A stretch of DNA of 64,000 bases from Nitrospira sp. (GCA_029194675.1 JARFXP010000004.1:62001-126000); one strand, 5' to 3'. Shown: positions 25,437 through 34,921, numbered from the stretch's first letter. Program-made: numbers and translations. The notes: generated from the sequence alone by a model not told the origin.

Positions 25437-27152
25437 CTAATAGGTCCGTACTTTGGGCTCCCATCGGGTGAGGCGAACCGGCAAATATGCGACGCGTGGG
25501 GAACCATCCGGTTGGTGATAGACCAAAATGTGTTTCAACCACTGCGCATCATCCCGATGGAGATAATCCGTCCGAAAATGTGCACCTCGGCTCTCCCGGC
25601 GGAGTAAGGCGCTACGCACAATCGTCTCGGCACAGTCCAACATGAACCCAAGCTCTAAGGCACGGATGAGGCTGGTATTGAACACTTGACCTTTATCCTG
25701 CACGCCCACACGCGAGTACCGATCGTGCAGAGCTTCCAACGTCTCTTTCGCCGTCATCATGCCTTCCTGGTCGCGAAAGACCCCCAGGTGAGTATGCATC
25801 GCGACACCCATTTCGTGTCGAATGGTTGCAACCGAGTCCGTGTTGGCATGACGCGATAGTAATGCAGAAACAGCCTGCTGCTCCATCCCCACGGTCGAAT
25901 CAGGAACGTGAGGCGTTGGGACCTCCCGCGCATATTCCGCGGCGCATCGCCCAGCCCGTCGGCCGAACACGACGGTGTCCAATAATGAATTCGCGCCAAG
26001 CCGATTACCCCCATGAAGGCTCAGACAAGCCGTCTCACCGGCGGCAAACAGCCCCGGGACACCGGCCCATGCGCCATGCCTATCCCAGCATCGCCCATCC
26101 ACATCGGTCTTGATGCCGCCCATCTGGTAATGCATGCCTGGCCGGATTGGAACGGGCTCTTTCGTTAAGTCAATTCCGGCAAACGAGTGTACTTCGTCAG
26201 AAATCTGCCGGAGCCGTTCGTGGATAAGCCGTCGACCCAAATGACGACAATCCAACAGGACACACCCGTCCACCCCTCGACCTTCGTTGATTTCGGTTTG
26301 TCCGGCTCGCGACACCACGTCGCGGGAAGCCAACTCCATCATATTCGGGGCATACCGTTTCATGAACCGTTCGCCGTCACGATTCAATAAATACGCGCCC
26401 TCTCCACGAGCGGCTTCGGTAATCAACAGCCCTTTTCCCTTTAAGGTCGTCGGGTGATACTGCACCATTTCCATATCCATCAAAGCGGCGCCGGCGCGAT
26501 AGGCGATCGCCATGCCGTCACCCGTACAAATCAACGCATTGGTACTCGGCTCAAACACGCGCCCCAATCCCCCGGAAGCAACGATGACGGCTTTCGCCTT
26601 CACCAAGGCAAATTGACCCGTTCGAATTTCAAACCCTATTAAGCCCGCGCAACGACCATCGGCATCCTTCACCAATGAGGTCACGAACCATTCCTCGAAA
26701 ACCGGTACGCGCGCTTTCATGAGTTGCTCAAAGAGGACGTGAAGCATGGCTTGTCCGGTAAAATCCGACACGAAAAAGGTACGGGCTCGCTTTTGCCCCC
26801 CAAACCGGCGGGTACCAAGCCGGCCCTCCTCATTCCGATTAAAAATGACACCCATGTGCTCCAACGTGAGAATCTCGCGCCCGGCTTCTTGAGCGAGAAT
26901 TTCAACCGCGTCCTGATCCGCTAAATAATCGCTCCCCTTGACTGTCTCGAAGGCATGTTCCTCCCAGTCGTCCCCACGATCCGTCATCGCGGCATTGATG
27001 CCGCCTTGCGCCGCATTGGAATGACTTCGAACCGGATGGACCTTCGTCATGATCGCCACGCGAGCACCGGCCTCATGCGCGGCCAAAGCCGCGCGCATCC
27101 CAGCCAATCCCGCACCCATCACCAGCACATCATATTCATAAGCAGTCGTCAT
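25437..27152 (-). CDS. sdhA: Succinate dehydrogenase/fumarate reductase flavoprotein subunit
   Basis: The protein has 571 residues from ATG 27152 (a five-residue longer form starts at 27167). It has the FAD dinucleotide fold V-L-V-M-G-A-G-L-A-G-M-R-A-A and the covalent-FAD region R-S-H-S-N-A-A-Q-G-G-I-N-A. The substrate-site motifs H-P-T-T-L-K, R-G-E-G-A-Y-L and H-Y-Q-M-G-G-I follow, and L-H-G-G-N-R-L-G-A-N-S-L is near 380. It is the first gene of a tight three-gene operon. It oxidises succinate to fumarate at the cytoplasmic face (or the reverse in a reductive TCA cycle). Confidence 0.93.
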   Translation of the reverse strand: MTTAYEYDVLVMGAGLAGMRAALAAHEAGARVAIMTKVHPVRSHSNAAQGGINAAMTDRGDDWEEHAFETVKGSDYLADQDAVEILAQEAGREILTLEHMGVIFNRNEEGRLGTRRFGGQKRARTFFVSDFTGQAMLHVLFEQLMKARVPVFEEWFVTSLVKDADGRCAGLIGFEIRTGQFALVKAKAVIVASGGLGRVFEPSTNALICTGDGMAIAYRAGAALMDMEMVQYHPTTLKGKGLLITEAARGEGAYLLNRDGERFMKRYAPNMMELASRDVVSRAGQTEINEGRGVDGCVLLDCRHLGRRLIHERLRQISDEVHSFAGIDLTKEPVPIRPGMHYQMGGIKTDVDGRCWDRHGAWAGVPGLFAAGETACLSLHGGNRLGANSLLDTVVFGRRAGRCAAEYAREVPTPHVPDSTVGMEQQAVSALLSRHANTDSVATIRHEMGVAMHTHLGVFRDQEGMMTAKETLEALHDRYSRVGVQDKGQVFNTSLIRALELGFMLDCAETIVRSALLRRESRGAHFRTDYLHRDDAQWLKHILVYHQPDGSPRVAYLPVRLTRWEPKVRTY

Positions 27153-27301
27153 GTCAGTGACACACACCCATTCGAATCAGGCAGATGACAGTAGGTCAAA
27201 AAGGACAAGAGAGAAAACATCTCATCGCTATGTGAGAAATTGTAACCGGAGGTCTTCATTATATCTATACCTTTGGCTTTTCACGCTCTTGTGTAAGTTG
27301 G

Positions 27302-27487
27302 TTAGAGATCCAAGCCTCTGTAATGGAAGTATCTGGCGATCTTGAATTGCTCGACGTTGCGGAAGCCGTGCGCCGTTTTCTTCAGCCATTCGATCGTCGC
27401 CTTGACGGCTCTCACTCCCGCATTGGTGGTGCCGTGCAGCAGATACGTCAGCACGGCAAAGCTATGGCGCTGGATCCGCTTCGCCAC
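27302..27487 (-). pseudogene. C-terminal remnant of an ISL3-family transposase
   Basis: The 61-codon frame contains H-G-T-T-N-A-G-V-R-A-V-K-A-T-I-E-W, then K-K-T-A-H-G-F-R-N-V-E-Q-F-K-I-A and ends Y-F-H-Y-R-G-L-D-L. This is the C-terminal end of ISL3-type transposases (compare I-T-N-x-x-V-E-G-L-N). The catalytic domain is missing. A solitary relic downstream of the sdh promoter region. Confidence 0.65.
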
Positions 27488-28250
27488 CTCAGCCCTTGAT
27501 CTCAGCGGCTATGGATGACGCTCCGGAACCAGCAGGCAAAGAAATTATAAGCGGCCCCACCGATAGGCATAATCCCAGACCTGGAGGAAACACTCCTTGA
27601 GGGCCTAGTCCCGCCCCCCTTCAGAGTGCCTCGCTCGGGTCCTCCTTCTCGAAGGGCCGAACATAGCGCAATCGAGGTCAATTACCTCACACGACTTCCT
27701 GAAGAGCACCTCTGAAACATGCTACCACAACCGGCTTGAATGATTGAACCCAAAGGTAATAAATAAAGGCGTCTGAGCCCGCAAGTTCTCACCATGTTAG
27801 GTCAACTCTCCAAGGCAGCCCTCGATGGGAAATAGTAAGATCGACCGTACTCCTCAGGAGAACTTCTCTCTTCATCGCTCTCAGGTCTCCATCAAGTGCC
27901 CCAGACAAGCGAATGCCGTGTCGTTAAGTTCAGAATCCTTTAGGACAAGCTCGGAAGGGGCATTGGGATGCACCTCCGGTGTTTAGCCCGGATGGCAAGA
28001 CAGCTCTGGCGCTCTACTGCGCAGCTCACCGAGGTAATCCTTGGAAAGGGAAAAAGGGAAAAGGAGCACAGGCTAACCCGGCCGACATCTGGCTTTACCT
28101 TGTCCCTGCCAGAAACCTCAGGTATCCTGCCTATCTCCCGAACATGACAGTTACCCTGCTGATTCATTGATCGGCCCAAAAGCACGGGGTTATGAAGGTA
28201 ATCACGCGAATAATTGACGCACCGGGACATCCAACGACTCAGCAATCGAC
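27488..28250. other. Long non-coding spacer
   Basis: About 760 bp between the ISL3 relic and the antiporter gene. Short open frames (for example 27979-28170) show no family features. Nothing convincing was seen. Confidence 0.4.
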
Positions 28251-30260
28251 ATGACGGATTACAGCGTACTCGGGAATTTGGTGCTCATTTACACCGTATC
28301 TATCGCGGTAGTGTTTCTGTTTCATCAATTCCGACTGCCGTCTATCGCCGGATTTCTCGTCGCCGGGGCTTTGATCGGTCCGCATGGGCTCAACCTGATC
28401 TCTGACATCGCAACGGTGCACGTGTTGGCAGAAATCGGGATTGTGCTGCTTCTGTTTACCATCGGTATCGAATTCTCGCTGGTGCAACTGACCTCGCTTC
28501 GTCGGCTGCTCTTGATTGCCGCTCCAATCCAAGTCGGGGGGGTCATCGCGATCTCATGGCTCGGCGGCACCGTGGCAGGATTGCCGACACCTCAGGCGAT
28601 CTTCTGGGGTTTTCTGCTATCGCTCAGCAGCACTGCGATTGTATTGAAAGCGTTGGCCGCCAGTGGAGACAGCGATTCACCCCACGGGCGAGCCACCATC
28701 GGGATCTTGATCTTCCAGGACTTGGTCGTCGTCCCGATGATCTTGTTGACCCCTATTCTTGCCAGCCACGGTGAAGGGGCGCTCACCCCAGCGCTGCTCT
28801 CGTTGGTGAAATCGATGGTGGTGGTCGCATGCATTGTCGCAGCCGCGTGGTATGTGGCTCCGAAATTACTCGACCACATCGTTCGTAGCCGAAGCCGGGA
28901 ACTCTTCCTGTTGACCATCATTGTCATGTGCCTCGGCATTGCGTGGCTGACGTCTCTCGGCGGGCTGTCCCTGGCCTTGGGAGCCTTCATCGCCGGACTC
29001 GTGATTTCCGAATCGGAGTACAGTCATCAAGCCATCGCCGACGTGTTGCCGTTTCGAGACAGTTTCAATAGCCTGTTTTTTGTCTCCATCGGCATCTTGA
29101 TGGATTGGCGCATCCTGCTCGAGTATCCACTCGTCGTGACCGGTGTGTTACTCGTCGTCCTCCTCCTAAAGTTCATCGCTGGAACGGGAGCTGTTTTGAC
29201 GGTCTCCGTGCCTCCTCGCTCGGCCGTCATGACTGGAATTGCCCTCGCACAGGTAGGTGAATTCAGTTTTATCCTGGCACAGGTCGGCTTGGACAATCAG
29301 CTATTGTCGGGACCGCCATACCAAATCTTCCTAGCGGTTTCGGTCTGCTCTATGATCATCACGCCGTTCTTAATGCAGTTATCCCCGCATCTCGCGCGGC
29401 GCGTTGAGGCCGTGCAGCGACTGCACCATTGGTTTCCCGGGCAGACGACGGCCCATGTGCTCGAAGCAGAGGGGAGGCATCTACGCATCAAAGACCATGT
29501 GATTATCGTGGGATATGGGCTCAACGGACGCAACCTGGCTCGTGTACTCGGTGAGACGGAAGTGCCCTACATCGCGTTGGATTTGGAGGGGGATACGGTG
29601 CGCCGAGAAGCGGCTCACGGCTTGCCGCTCTACTATGGAGATGCGACAAACCCGAATGTCTTGAGGCATGTGAAAATCGAAGATGCGCGGGTTCTGGTCA
29701 TCGCAATCTCCGATCCGTTCATGACTCGGCGAGCCGTGCAGGCAGCTCGAGGCTTGAACCCGAAGATCCACATCGTGGTACGAACCCGTTACTTGCGTGA
29801 ATTGGAAGAGCTCCATCAGTTAGGCGCCGATGACGTAGTGCCGGAAGAATTCGAGACGTCGATTGAAATCTTTGCGCTCGTCCTCCGCACCTACAACATG
29901 CCGCACGATTTCATCACGCGAAAGGCTGAACAAGTGCGTCGAGAAGGGTATGCGCTTCTCCGTCGCAGCGAGGTTCCCGAACTGGCTCACCACCTTCGCG
30001 GCGGAACCCTCGCTGATGTCGAAGTGGAAACTTGTCGAATCGAAGAGGATTCGCCGGCGGCTGGAAAGACGATCGCTCAACTGGCGTTGCGGCCGCGAAT
30101 CGGAACGTCCATCATCGCCTTGACTCGAAACGGCGTCACAGAATCCAATCCATCGGAGAAAACCAAACTCCTTGTCGGCGACATTGTAGTACTGCTGGGA
30201 ACGCGCGATCAGATCAGACGAGCCATGGGGTTTATTCTGGCGAATCAGGGCAAAGATTAG
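28251..30260 (+). CDS. CPA2-family cation:proton antiporter, KefB/KefC-like
   Basis: The 669-residue protein has ~12 hydrophobic helices in residues 1-390, an Na_H_Exchanger domain with G-A-L-I-G-P-H-G-L and F-L-L-S-L-S-S-T-A-I-V-L-K. A TrkA-N/RCK domain follows (~415-530): V-I-I-V-G-Y-G-L-N-G-R-N-L-A-R-V-L for NAD(H) binding. A TrkA-C domain (~575-660) ends in V-G-D-I-V-V-L-L-G-T. Such proteins export K+ or Na+ in exchange for protons under ligand control. The gene stands alone. Confidence 0.9.
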   Translation: MTDYSVLGNLVLIYTVSIAVVFLFHQFRLPSIAGFLVAGALIGPHGLNLISDIATVHVLAEIGIVLLLFTIGIEFSLVQLTSLRRLLLIAAPIQVGGVIAISWLGGTVAGLPTPQAIFWGFLLSLSSTAIVLKALAASGDSDSPHGRATIGILIFQDLVVVPMILLTPILASHGEGALTPALLSLVKSMVVVACIVAAAWYVAPKLLDHIVRSRSRELFLLTIIVMCLGIAWLTSLGGLSLALGAFIAGLVISESEYSHQAIADVLPFRDSFNSLFFVSIGILMDWRILLEYPLVVTGVLLVVLLLKFIAGTGAVLTVSVPPRSAVMTGIALAQVGEFSFILAQVGLDNQLLSGPPYQIFLAVSVCSMIITPFLMQLSPHLARRVEAVQRLHHWFPGQTTAHVLEAEGRHLRIKDHVIIVGYGLNGRNLARVLGETEVPYIALDLEGDTVRREAAHGLPLYYGDATNPNVLRHVKIEDARVLVIAISDPFMTRRAVQAARGLNPKIHIVVRTRYLRELEELHQLGADDVVPEEFETSIEIFALVLRTYNMPHDFITRKAEQVRREGYALLRRSEVPELAHHLRGGTLADVEVETCRIEEDSPAAGKTIAQLALRPRIGTSIIALTRNGVTESNPSEKTKLLVGDIVVLLGTRDQIRRAMGFILANQGKD

Positions 30261-30626
30261 CAGGCATCACCGCGAGTCCATCCGCTTGATCGCGACAGAG
30301 AACGATCGGCAACCTCAGCACCTGCAGCCTCTTCATCGTGCCAGGGCGCAGGGTATGACAGGGCACGGCTGGGTACCAGAAGCCAAAGAAGGAACGGCTC
30401 GTCGAAGGTGCGACCTCGGGCAACGGCTGTTCGAGCACGAGGGTCTTTCGATAGGGAGAAAACTCGCCAGACAGGTTCGGCCGATGAATTTTGACTATAT
30501 CGAGAGGATGGCGATAGGTCAAGCAATGCCAACGCGGTTGCGCGGTTACCCGGTTCCTTGACACCCTCAAGGATCACATACTATTCTGTTCATGCGCAGA
30601 AATTGAACGTGTGATGAGGTGAGGTC
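30261..30626. other. Intergenic spacer before dsrE2-tusA
   Basis: About 366 bp without a credible gene. It is expected to hold the antiporter terminator and the promoter of the sulfur-relay pair. GTGATGAGGTGAGGTC before 30627 provides the ribosome binding site. Confidence 0.4.
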
Positions 30627-31160
30627 ATGATTGCCACACAACACATAGAGCCGACGACGACGTTGGCACAACTGCAAGAATCCAAGCCCGAGAGAGTCAC
30701 GATCGTATTGCTGAGCGGTGATCTCGATCGGGCGATGGCGGCCTTTATCATCGCCACGGGCGCTGCTGCGATGGGTATGCATGTGACCATGTTTTTTACG
30801 TTTTGGGGATTGAACACAATTCGGAGACGGGGAGCTACGAGTTCAGCCAAAGATTGGCTTCGACGGATGTTCGGACTGCTCAACAAAGGTGGCGCCGACG
30901 CATTGCCGTTGTCCCGATTCCACTTCGCGGGGTTGGGAACAAAGATGATGCAAACGGTGATGAAGCAAAACCGGATGCCGGGTGTGCCTGAGTTGATGCA
31001 AACAGCCCTCGATCTGGGCGTGCGGTTCATCGCCTGCACGACGACGATGGGCCTCATGGGTATTACCAAGAATACGTTGATCGATGGCATCGATCAATTC
31101 GCAGGTGTGACGACGTATCTGGCCGAAGCCAAACAGGGCAATGTTAATCTGTTCATCTGA
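30627..31160 (+). CDS. DsrE2-like sulfur-relay protein
   Basis: This 177-residue DsrE/F-family (DrsE2) protein has R-V-T-I-V-L-L-S-G-D-L-D-R-A-M-A-A-F-I, M-G-M-H-V-T-M-F-F-T-F-W-G-L, and Cys in F-I-A-C-T-T-T-M. These subunits carry persulfide sulfur on a conserved Cys and commonly partner with TusA and rhodanese. One hydrophobic stretch suggests membrane association, as for DsrE2. tusA follows after 27 bp. Confidence 0.85.
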   Translation: MIATQHIEPTTTLAQLQESKPERVTIVLLSGDLDRAMAAFIIATGAAAMGMHVTMFFTFWGLNTIRRRGATSSAKDWLRRMFGLLNKGGADALPLSRFHFAGLGTKMMQTVMKQNRMPGVPELMQTALDLGVRFIACTTTMGLMGITKNTLIDGIDQFAGVTTYLAEAKQGNVNLFI

Positions 31161-31187
31161 ACCGTCAACGGAAGTAAGGGTGTTTTC

Positions 31188-31433
31188 ATGATGCAGGCCG
31201 ATGTCAAGCTCGACACCTTGGGATACTTTTGTCCAATGCCGATTATTCTCACGTCCAAGAAGATCAAAGAATTGGCGCTGGGACAGGTGCTGGAGGTCGT
31301 CTCCGATGATGAGGGCATCAAAAAAGACATGCCGGCTTGGTGTGAAACCACGGGCCATCAAATGATGGGCTTGGAAGAGGAACAAGCAAAGTCGGGCCCC
31401 ATCTATAAGGCGTTTGTGAAGAAGGCGAAATAG
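31188..31433 (+). CDS. tusA: TusA-family sulfur carrier
   Basis: The 81-residue protein has the defining L-D-T-L-G-Y-F-C-P-M-P-I motif; Cys15 is the persulfide-forming residue. The two-layer alpha/beta sandwich is completed by V-L-E-V-V-S-D-D-E-G-I-K-K-D-M-P-A-W-C-E-T-T-G-H. It shuttles sulfane sulfur, and the preceding DsrE2-like protein is its likely exchange partner. The pair ends at a strong intrinsic terminator. Confidence 0.9.
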   Translation: MMQADVKLDTLGYFCPMPIILTSKKIKELALGQVLEVVSDDEGIKKDMPAWCETTGHQMMGLEEEQAKSGPIYKAFVKKAK

Positions 31434-31468
31434 CTAGACTCCTGCAAGAGAACGACGGTTAAGCCAGA

Positions 31469-31504
31469 AGCCGGAGGACCGGTCATCGGTCCTCCGGCTT
31501 TTTC
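31469..31504 (+). terminator. Rho-independent terminator
   Basis: A 13-bp perfect stem AGCCGGAGGACCG / CGGTCCTCCGGCT with a 5-nt loop is followed by a T-run (31499-31503). It terminates the dsrE2-tusA transcript. Confidence 0.92.
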
Positions 31505-31524
31505 GTTTGCACAGGCAAGGACCT

Positions 31525-32991
31525 ATGGATGGAATCGTCGAATGTGTGGCGAATTTCAGTGAAGGCCGGGATCAGGCGACTGTTCAGGCTCTGATTGATG
31601 CCGTGGCTTCGACACCCGGCGTGGTTCTCTTGCACCACTCGATGGATACCGACCACCACAGATCGGTGTTGACGTTTTGTGGAGGCCGGGACGCGACCAT
31701 TGAAGCTGCTTTTCGTGCCGTTCGGATCGCAACTGAGCTCATCGACCTGCGTTCACATGTCGGAGTACACCCCCGCATAGGAGCAACAGATGTTGTGCCA
31801 TTTATCCCGATCAGGGATACGACAATGCAAGACTGTGTCCAGCTAGCCAAACGACTAGGGGAACGAGTTGGGCGTGAACTGGGGATCCCAGTTTTCTTAT
31901 ACGAACGGGCCGCAGGTCGTGCCGACCATGGCCCGTTGGAGGCGGTCAGGCGAGGAGGGCTTGAGGGTTTGGCTTTCCGGATGGACTCCGATCCTGATTG
32001 GACTCCCGACTTTGGCCCGTCTCGGCTACATCCGAGCGCTGGAGCGATCGCGATCGGGGCTCGGCCTGCACTGATCGCCTACAACGTGAACCTCCGTTCG
32101 ACAGAAGTGGATAAAGCCAGGTCTATCGCCAGGGCTGTGCGCCAATCGAGCGGAGGGTTGCCCCATCTGAAAGCGATCGGCGTAGAGTTGGCCAGCCGTG
32201 GCATGGTGCAGGTCGCAATGAATCTGACAGACTACGAAGTGACACCGTTGCTAACCGCGTTTCAGGCGGTCAAGACTGAAGCCGCGAAACATGGCATAAC
32301 GGTAGCGAGTAGTGAACTAGTCGGATTAGTTCCGGAGGCGGCACTGGATCAGGCTGCAGCAGCGTCGCTGCAGCTCGACCGTTTCAACTCAGACCAAGTA
32401 CTCGAAACGAAAATTGCCGAGGCAGCGCTTGCCAAGAAAGAACCGGTAGAAACCCTATCAGGTTTCCTTAGCGCCCTCGCTGCGGCTAAACCAACTCCAG
32501 CCGGTGGCAGCGTGGCGGCATTCGTAGGTGCCCTGGCGGCTTCCTTGGGAGTAATGGGGGCACGCCTTGGTGGACAATCGGACAGAGAACAGCGTTTACT
32601 TGAGTTGAGCCGGCAGCTTCATCGGCTTGTTCAGGCAGATACAGATGTTTACACCGAGCTGATGGACGCCTATAAGATACCGAAAGAACATCCTGATCGC
32701 CCCCAGGCAATTTCGATTGCGCTCCAACGGGCTACGGAAGTACCGTTAGAAATCGCGGAGTTGTCCTGCGAGGTTGCACGGTCTCTCCATATGTTGCGCG
32801 AGGAAGGTAAGCCGACCATTCAATCAGACCTTGCAGTGGGTCAGACCATAGCCATTGCAGCGGCTCAAGCAGGCCTTGTTACGGTGCATACGAACATAAA
32901 TGCACAACGAAATCAGCCACTTATAGAGATCATGCAATTCAGAATTGCAAAGGCCACGGAAAGCCTTGAGGAACTCAAGGGCTTGTGTTAG
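31525..32991 (+). CDS. ftcD: Glutamate formimidoyltransferase / formimidoyltetrahydrofolate cyclodeaminase
   Basis: I start at ATG 31525. The TTG at 31507 is too close to the terminator. The 488 residues comprise a formiminotransferase half (M-D-G-I-V-E-C-V-A-N-F-S-E-G; H-V-G-V-H-P-R-I-G-A-T-D; ~1-300) and a cyclodeaminase half (~315-488: L-A-A-A-K-P-T-P-A-G-G-S-V-A-A). The bifunctional enzyme moves the formimino group from formiminoglutamate to tetrahydrofolate and closes it to methenyl-THF. No hut genes adjoin, so it may serve one-carbon supply rather than histidine degradation. Confidence 0.9.
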   Translation: MDGIVECVANFSEGRDQATVQALIDAVASTPGVVLLHHSMDTDHHRSVLTFCGGRDATIEAAFRAVRIATELIDLRSHVGVHPRIGATDVVPFIPIRDTTMQDCVQLAKRLGERVGRELGIPVFLYERAAGRADHGPLEAVRRGGLEGLAFRMDSDPDWTPDFGPSRLHPSAGAIAIGARPALIAYNVNLRSTEVDKARSIARAVRQSSGGLPHLKAIGVELASRGMVQVAMNLTDYEVTPLLTAFQAVKTEAAKHGITVASSELVGLVPEAALDQAAAASLQLDRFNSDQVLETKIAEAALAKKEPVETLSGFLSALAAAKPTPAGGSVAAFVGALAASLGVMGARLGGQSDREQRLLELSRQLHRLVQADTDVYTELMDAYKIPKEHPDRPQAISIALQRATEVPLEIAELSCEVARSLHMLREEGKPTIQSDLAVGQTIAIAAAQAGLVTVHTNINAQRNQPLIEIMQFRIAKATESLEELKGLC

Positions 32992-33063
32992 ACTCCGGCG
33001 CCGAATTATTGGAAACCATAAGCAGCAGGCCGACTTGGCCTGAGAAAGTCGAAAAGCAATCGG

Positions 33064-33258
33064 ATGGAAATCAAGGTTTTTAACAACAACGTCGAGAAAG
33101 CCCTCAAGGTCGCTAAGAAGAAGCTGGCAGGCGAGGGCCTGTTCCGCGAGTTAAAGCGCCGCCGTTTCTATGAAAAGCCCAGTGTGAGAAAGAAAGCCAA
33201 ACAACGCGAAGCTCAGCGACGCCGACAAAAGTGGCTATCGAAGCGGAAGCCTGACTAG
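33064..33258 (+). CDS. rpsU: 30S ribosomal protein S21
   Basis: The 64-residue basic protein M-E-I-K-V-F-N-N-N-V-E-K-A-L-K has the S21 core L-F-R-E-L-K-R-R-R-F-Y-E-K-P-S and an arginine-lysine tail. S21 sits near the 3' end of 16S rRNA and helps initiation. Length and charge match the family. It stands 72 bp after ftcD and just before nth. Confidence 0.95.
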   Translation: MEIKVFNNNVEKALKVAKKKLAGEGLFRELKRRRFYEKPSVRKKAKQREAQRRRQKWLSKRKPD

Positions 33259-33320
33259 ACACACCGTTAGAAGTCTTCGTTCGTCTCACCATCTTTCTCC
33301 CCGTCCGTGAGCATGTCCTC

Positions 33321-33980
33321 ATGCGTCAGGAGCAAATCCATGCCGCTATCCGCATCCTCAAGCGTGAGATTCGTCGTTGGCAAGAGCCAGTCGTTGGCGT
33401 CGTAGCCAAGGAATCGAGCCGCGATCCCTTTCTCATCCTCATTTCCACCCTGCTCAGTTTGAGAACCAAGGATAGGACCACAAGGGAAGCGGGCGACCGA
33501 CTCTTCGTCATGGCTCGCACACCGGAAGCCATGCTGAAGCTGCCGCTGAAGAAGCTCGAACGGGTGATTTATCCGGTCGGCTTTTACCGGACAAAAGCCA
33601 AAGCCATTCACCAAATTTGCCGCCAGCTGATCGACCAGTATGGCGGGGTGGTACCGGACTCCATCGATGAACTGGTCACCTTACCTGGGGTGGGACGAAA
33701 AACCGCGAACTTGGTTGTGACAATTGGATACGGCAAGCCTGGGATCTGTGTCGATATTCATGTCCATCGGATCAGCAATCGATGGGGCTATATCAAAACG
33801 AAGACACCCGAAGAATCTGAACAGGCCCTTCGGCTCACGCTACCGAAGCAATACTGGATCATCTACAACGATCTCCTCGTTCCCTATGGGCAGAACCTGT
33901 GTCTTCCGGTCTCGCCTCTGTGCAGCACATGCAAGTTGACCGAATTGTGTGATCGGGTGGGAGTGACAAAAAGCCGTTAG
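33321..33980 (+). CDS. nth: Endonuclease III
   Basis: This 219-residue DNA glycosylase/AP lyase has the helix-hairpin-helix L-P-G-V-G-R-K-T-A-N-L-V-V with the catalytic Lys. The catalytic Asp is in C-V-D-I-H-V-H-R. Near the end, C-L-P-V-S-P-L-C-S-T-C-K-L-T-E-L-C carries the C-x6-C-x2-C-x5-C ligands of the [4Fe-4S] cluster. It removes oxidised pyrimidines in base excision repair. The start is 62 bp after rpsU. Confidence 0.93.
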   Translation: MRQEQIHAAIRILKREIRRWQEPVVGVVAKESSRDPFLILISTLLSLRTKDRTTREAGDRLFVMARTPEAMLKLPLKKLERVIYPVGFYRTKAKAIHQICRQLIDQYGGVVPDSIDELVTLPGVGRKTANLVVTIGYGKPGICVDIHVHRISNRWGYIKTKTPEESEQALRLTLPKQYWIIYNDLLVPYGQNLCLPVSPLCSTCKLTELCDRVGVTKSR

Positions 33981-33982
33981 AC

Positions 33983-34033
33983 GTGAAAGGTAAAACGTGA
34001 ACCGTGCGATCGGACGGGAGAACAACCTTTCAC
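33983..34033. repeat. Inverted repeat between convergent genes
   Basis: GTGAAAGGT (33983-33991) and ACCTTTCAC (34025-34033) pair perfectly across a 33-bp loop, between the nth and DsrE-like gene ends. It may act as a bidirectional terminator or be a REP-like element. Confidence 0.45.
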
Positions 34034-34045
34034 CTTTCGCGTTCC

Positions 34046-34465
34046 TCAGATGAACAGCTTGGTTTCCGCGTCAGCGGTTAAGGAGAGGATGGCGGGCAGG
34101 CCCAACACTTCATCGACATTCCGTTCGACCGCAGAACCGTCTACACCCATATATTCCAACCCGGCGCTGCAGGCGATCACCCGCAGCGTTCCGACATGCT
34201 TGGCATCTTGGAGCATCTCCGAGATCTTCGGCACCTTTTTTTCTTTAAGCAGCCGGGTAACTTCCTCAGCCGACTCGGCATATTCCGGCGGGAAATCGAT
34301 CTGATCGATCCTCCCTTCCGCGAGTTTTTTGATCGTCCAAAACAACAACACGATGATCACGTCTTTGCCCATCGCCGCGGCGGTCATGCCGAGCGTCGCG
34401 ACCTGATGCAGCTTATCGTACGTGGCGTTGTGGGCGAAGATAACGAACTTCGGTTTAGTCGGCAT
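34046..34465 (-). CDS. DsrE-family protein
   Basis: The 139-residue protein M-P-T-K-P-K-F-V-I-F-A-H-N-A-T-Y-D continues with A-A-M-G-K-D-V-I-I-V-L-L-F-W-T and I-A-C-S-A-G-L-E-Y-M-G. This is the DsrE/peroxiredoxin-like fold, with the conserved Cys after the central strand. It is the second DsrE-like gene in the window (the other is at 30627). It starts 2 bp after the end of the upstream frame (34468), with its ribosome binding site AGAAGTAGG inside that frame's last codons. Confidence 0.8.
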   Translation of the reverse strand: MPTKPKFVIFAHNATYDKLHQVATLGMTAAAMGKDVIIVLLFWTIKKLAEGRIDQIDFPPEYAESAEEVTRLLKEKKVPKISEMLQDAKHVGTLRVIACSAGLEYMGVDGSAVERNVDEVLGLPAILSLTADAETKLFI

Positions 34466-34467
34466 AC

Positions 34468-34805
34468 CTACTTCTTCTGCACGCGGGCCTTCACGCTGTT
34501 GACATAGTCGGTGATCGCGACTCGACTTCGTCGGAGGTCATTGGGCAGTCATGCGTCTCGCTTTCATCGACCATGTATCGATCCTGATACCTCTCCCGCC
34601 TGTGAATGACTGCGTTTTCAGGAGTCACATTGATCAGCATAAACCACTCGTTAGCCCCTTGTGAAATCACGACATGTTTGCCCACTCTTTTTTTGGCGAC
34701 CTCGATCTGGAGATCTTCACCCGCATCAACGGACGCCTGTCCCGCCCCTACAAGCGAAAGGTGCCAGGCCACCGATGTCATGCTGATCATGAGGCTTGCG
34801 ATCAC
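34468..34805 (-). CDS. Small exported protein with an apparent frameshift
   Basis: A 104-residue frame from 34805 has a signal-like start (M-I-A-S-L-M-I-S-M-T-S-V-A-W-H-L-S-L-V) and a domain E-V-A-K-K-R-V-G-K-H-V-V-I-S. It stops at 34491. Shifting one base near 34508-34515 continues as A-I-T-D-Y-V-N-S-V-K-A-R-V-Q-K-K and stops at 34468, just before the DsrE-like start. The better-looking amphipathic tail and perfect operon spacing suggest the longer product is the ancestral one. The break could be a real mutation or a sequencing error. Family not recognised. Confidence 0.5.
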
Positions 34806-34921
34806 TCAACGCGACTGCCAAGGTTCATACCGAGGCTCCATAAAGAATGATTATAACGATCGAAGACGACTGCGTAAACACGAGGCGCCGGCCCGATCGA
34901 GCTTGAGAGCCACAGGAGCAC

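Noticed and set aside
27979..28170. 63-codon frame
   Set aside because: No family, no ribosome binding site, low coding likelihood.
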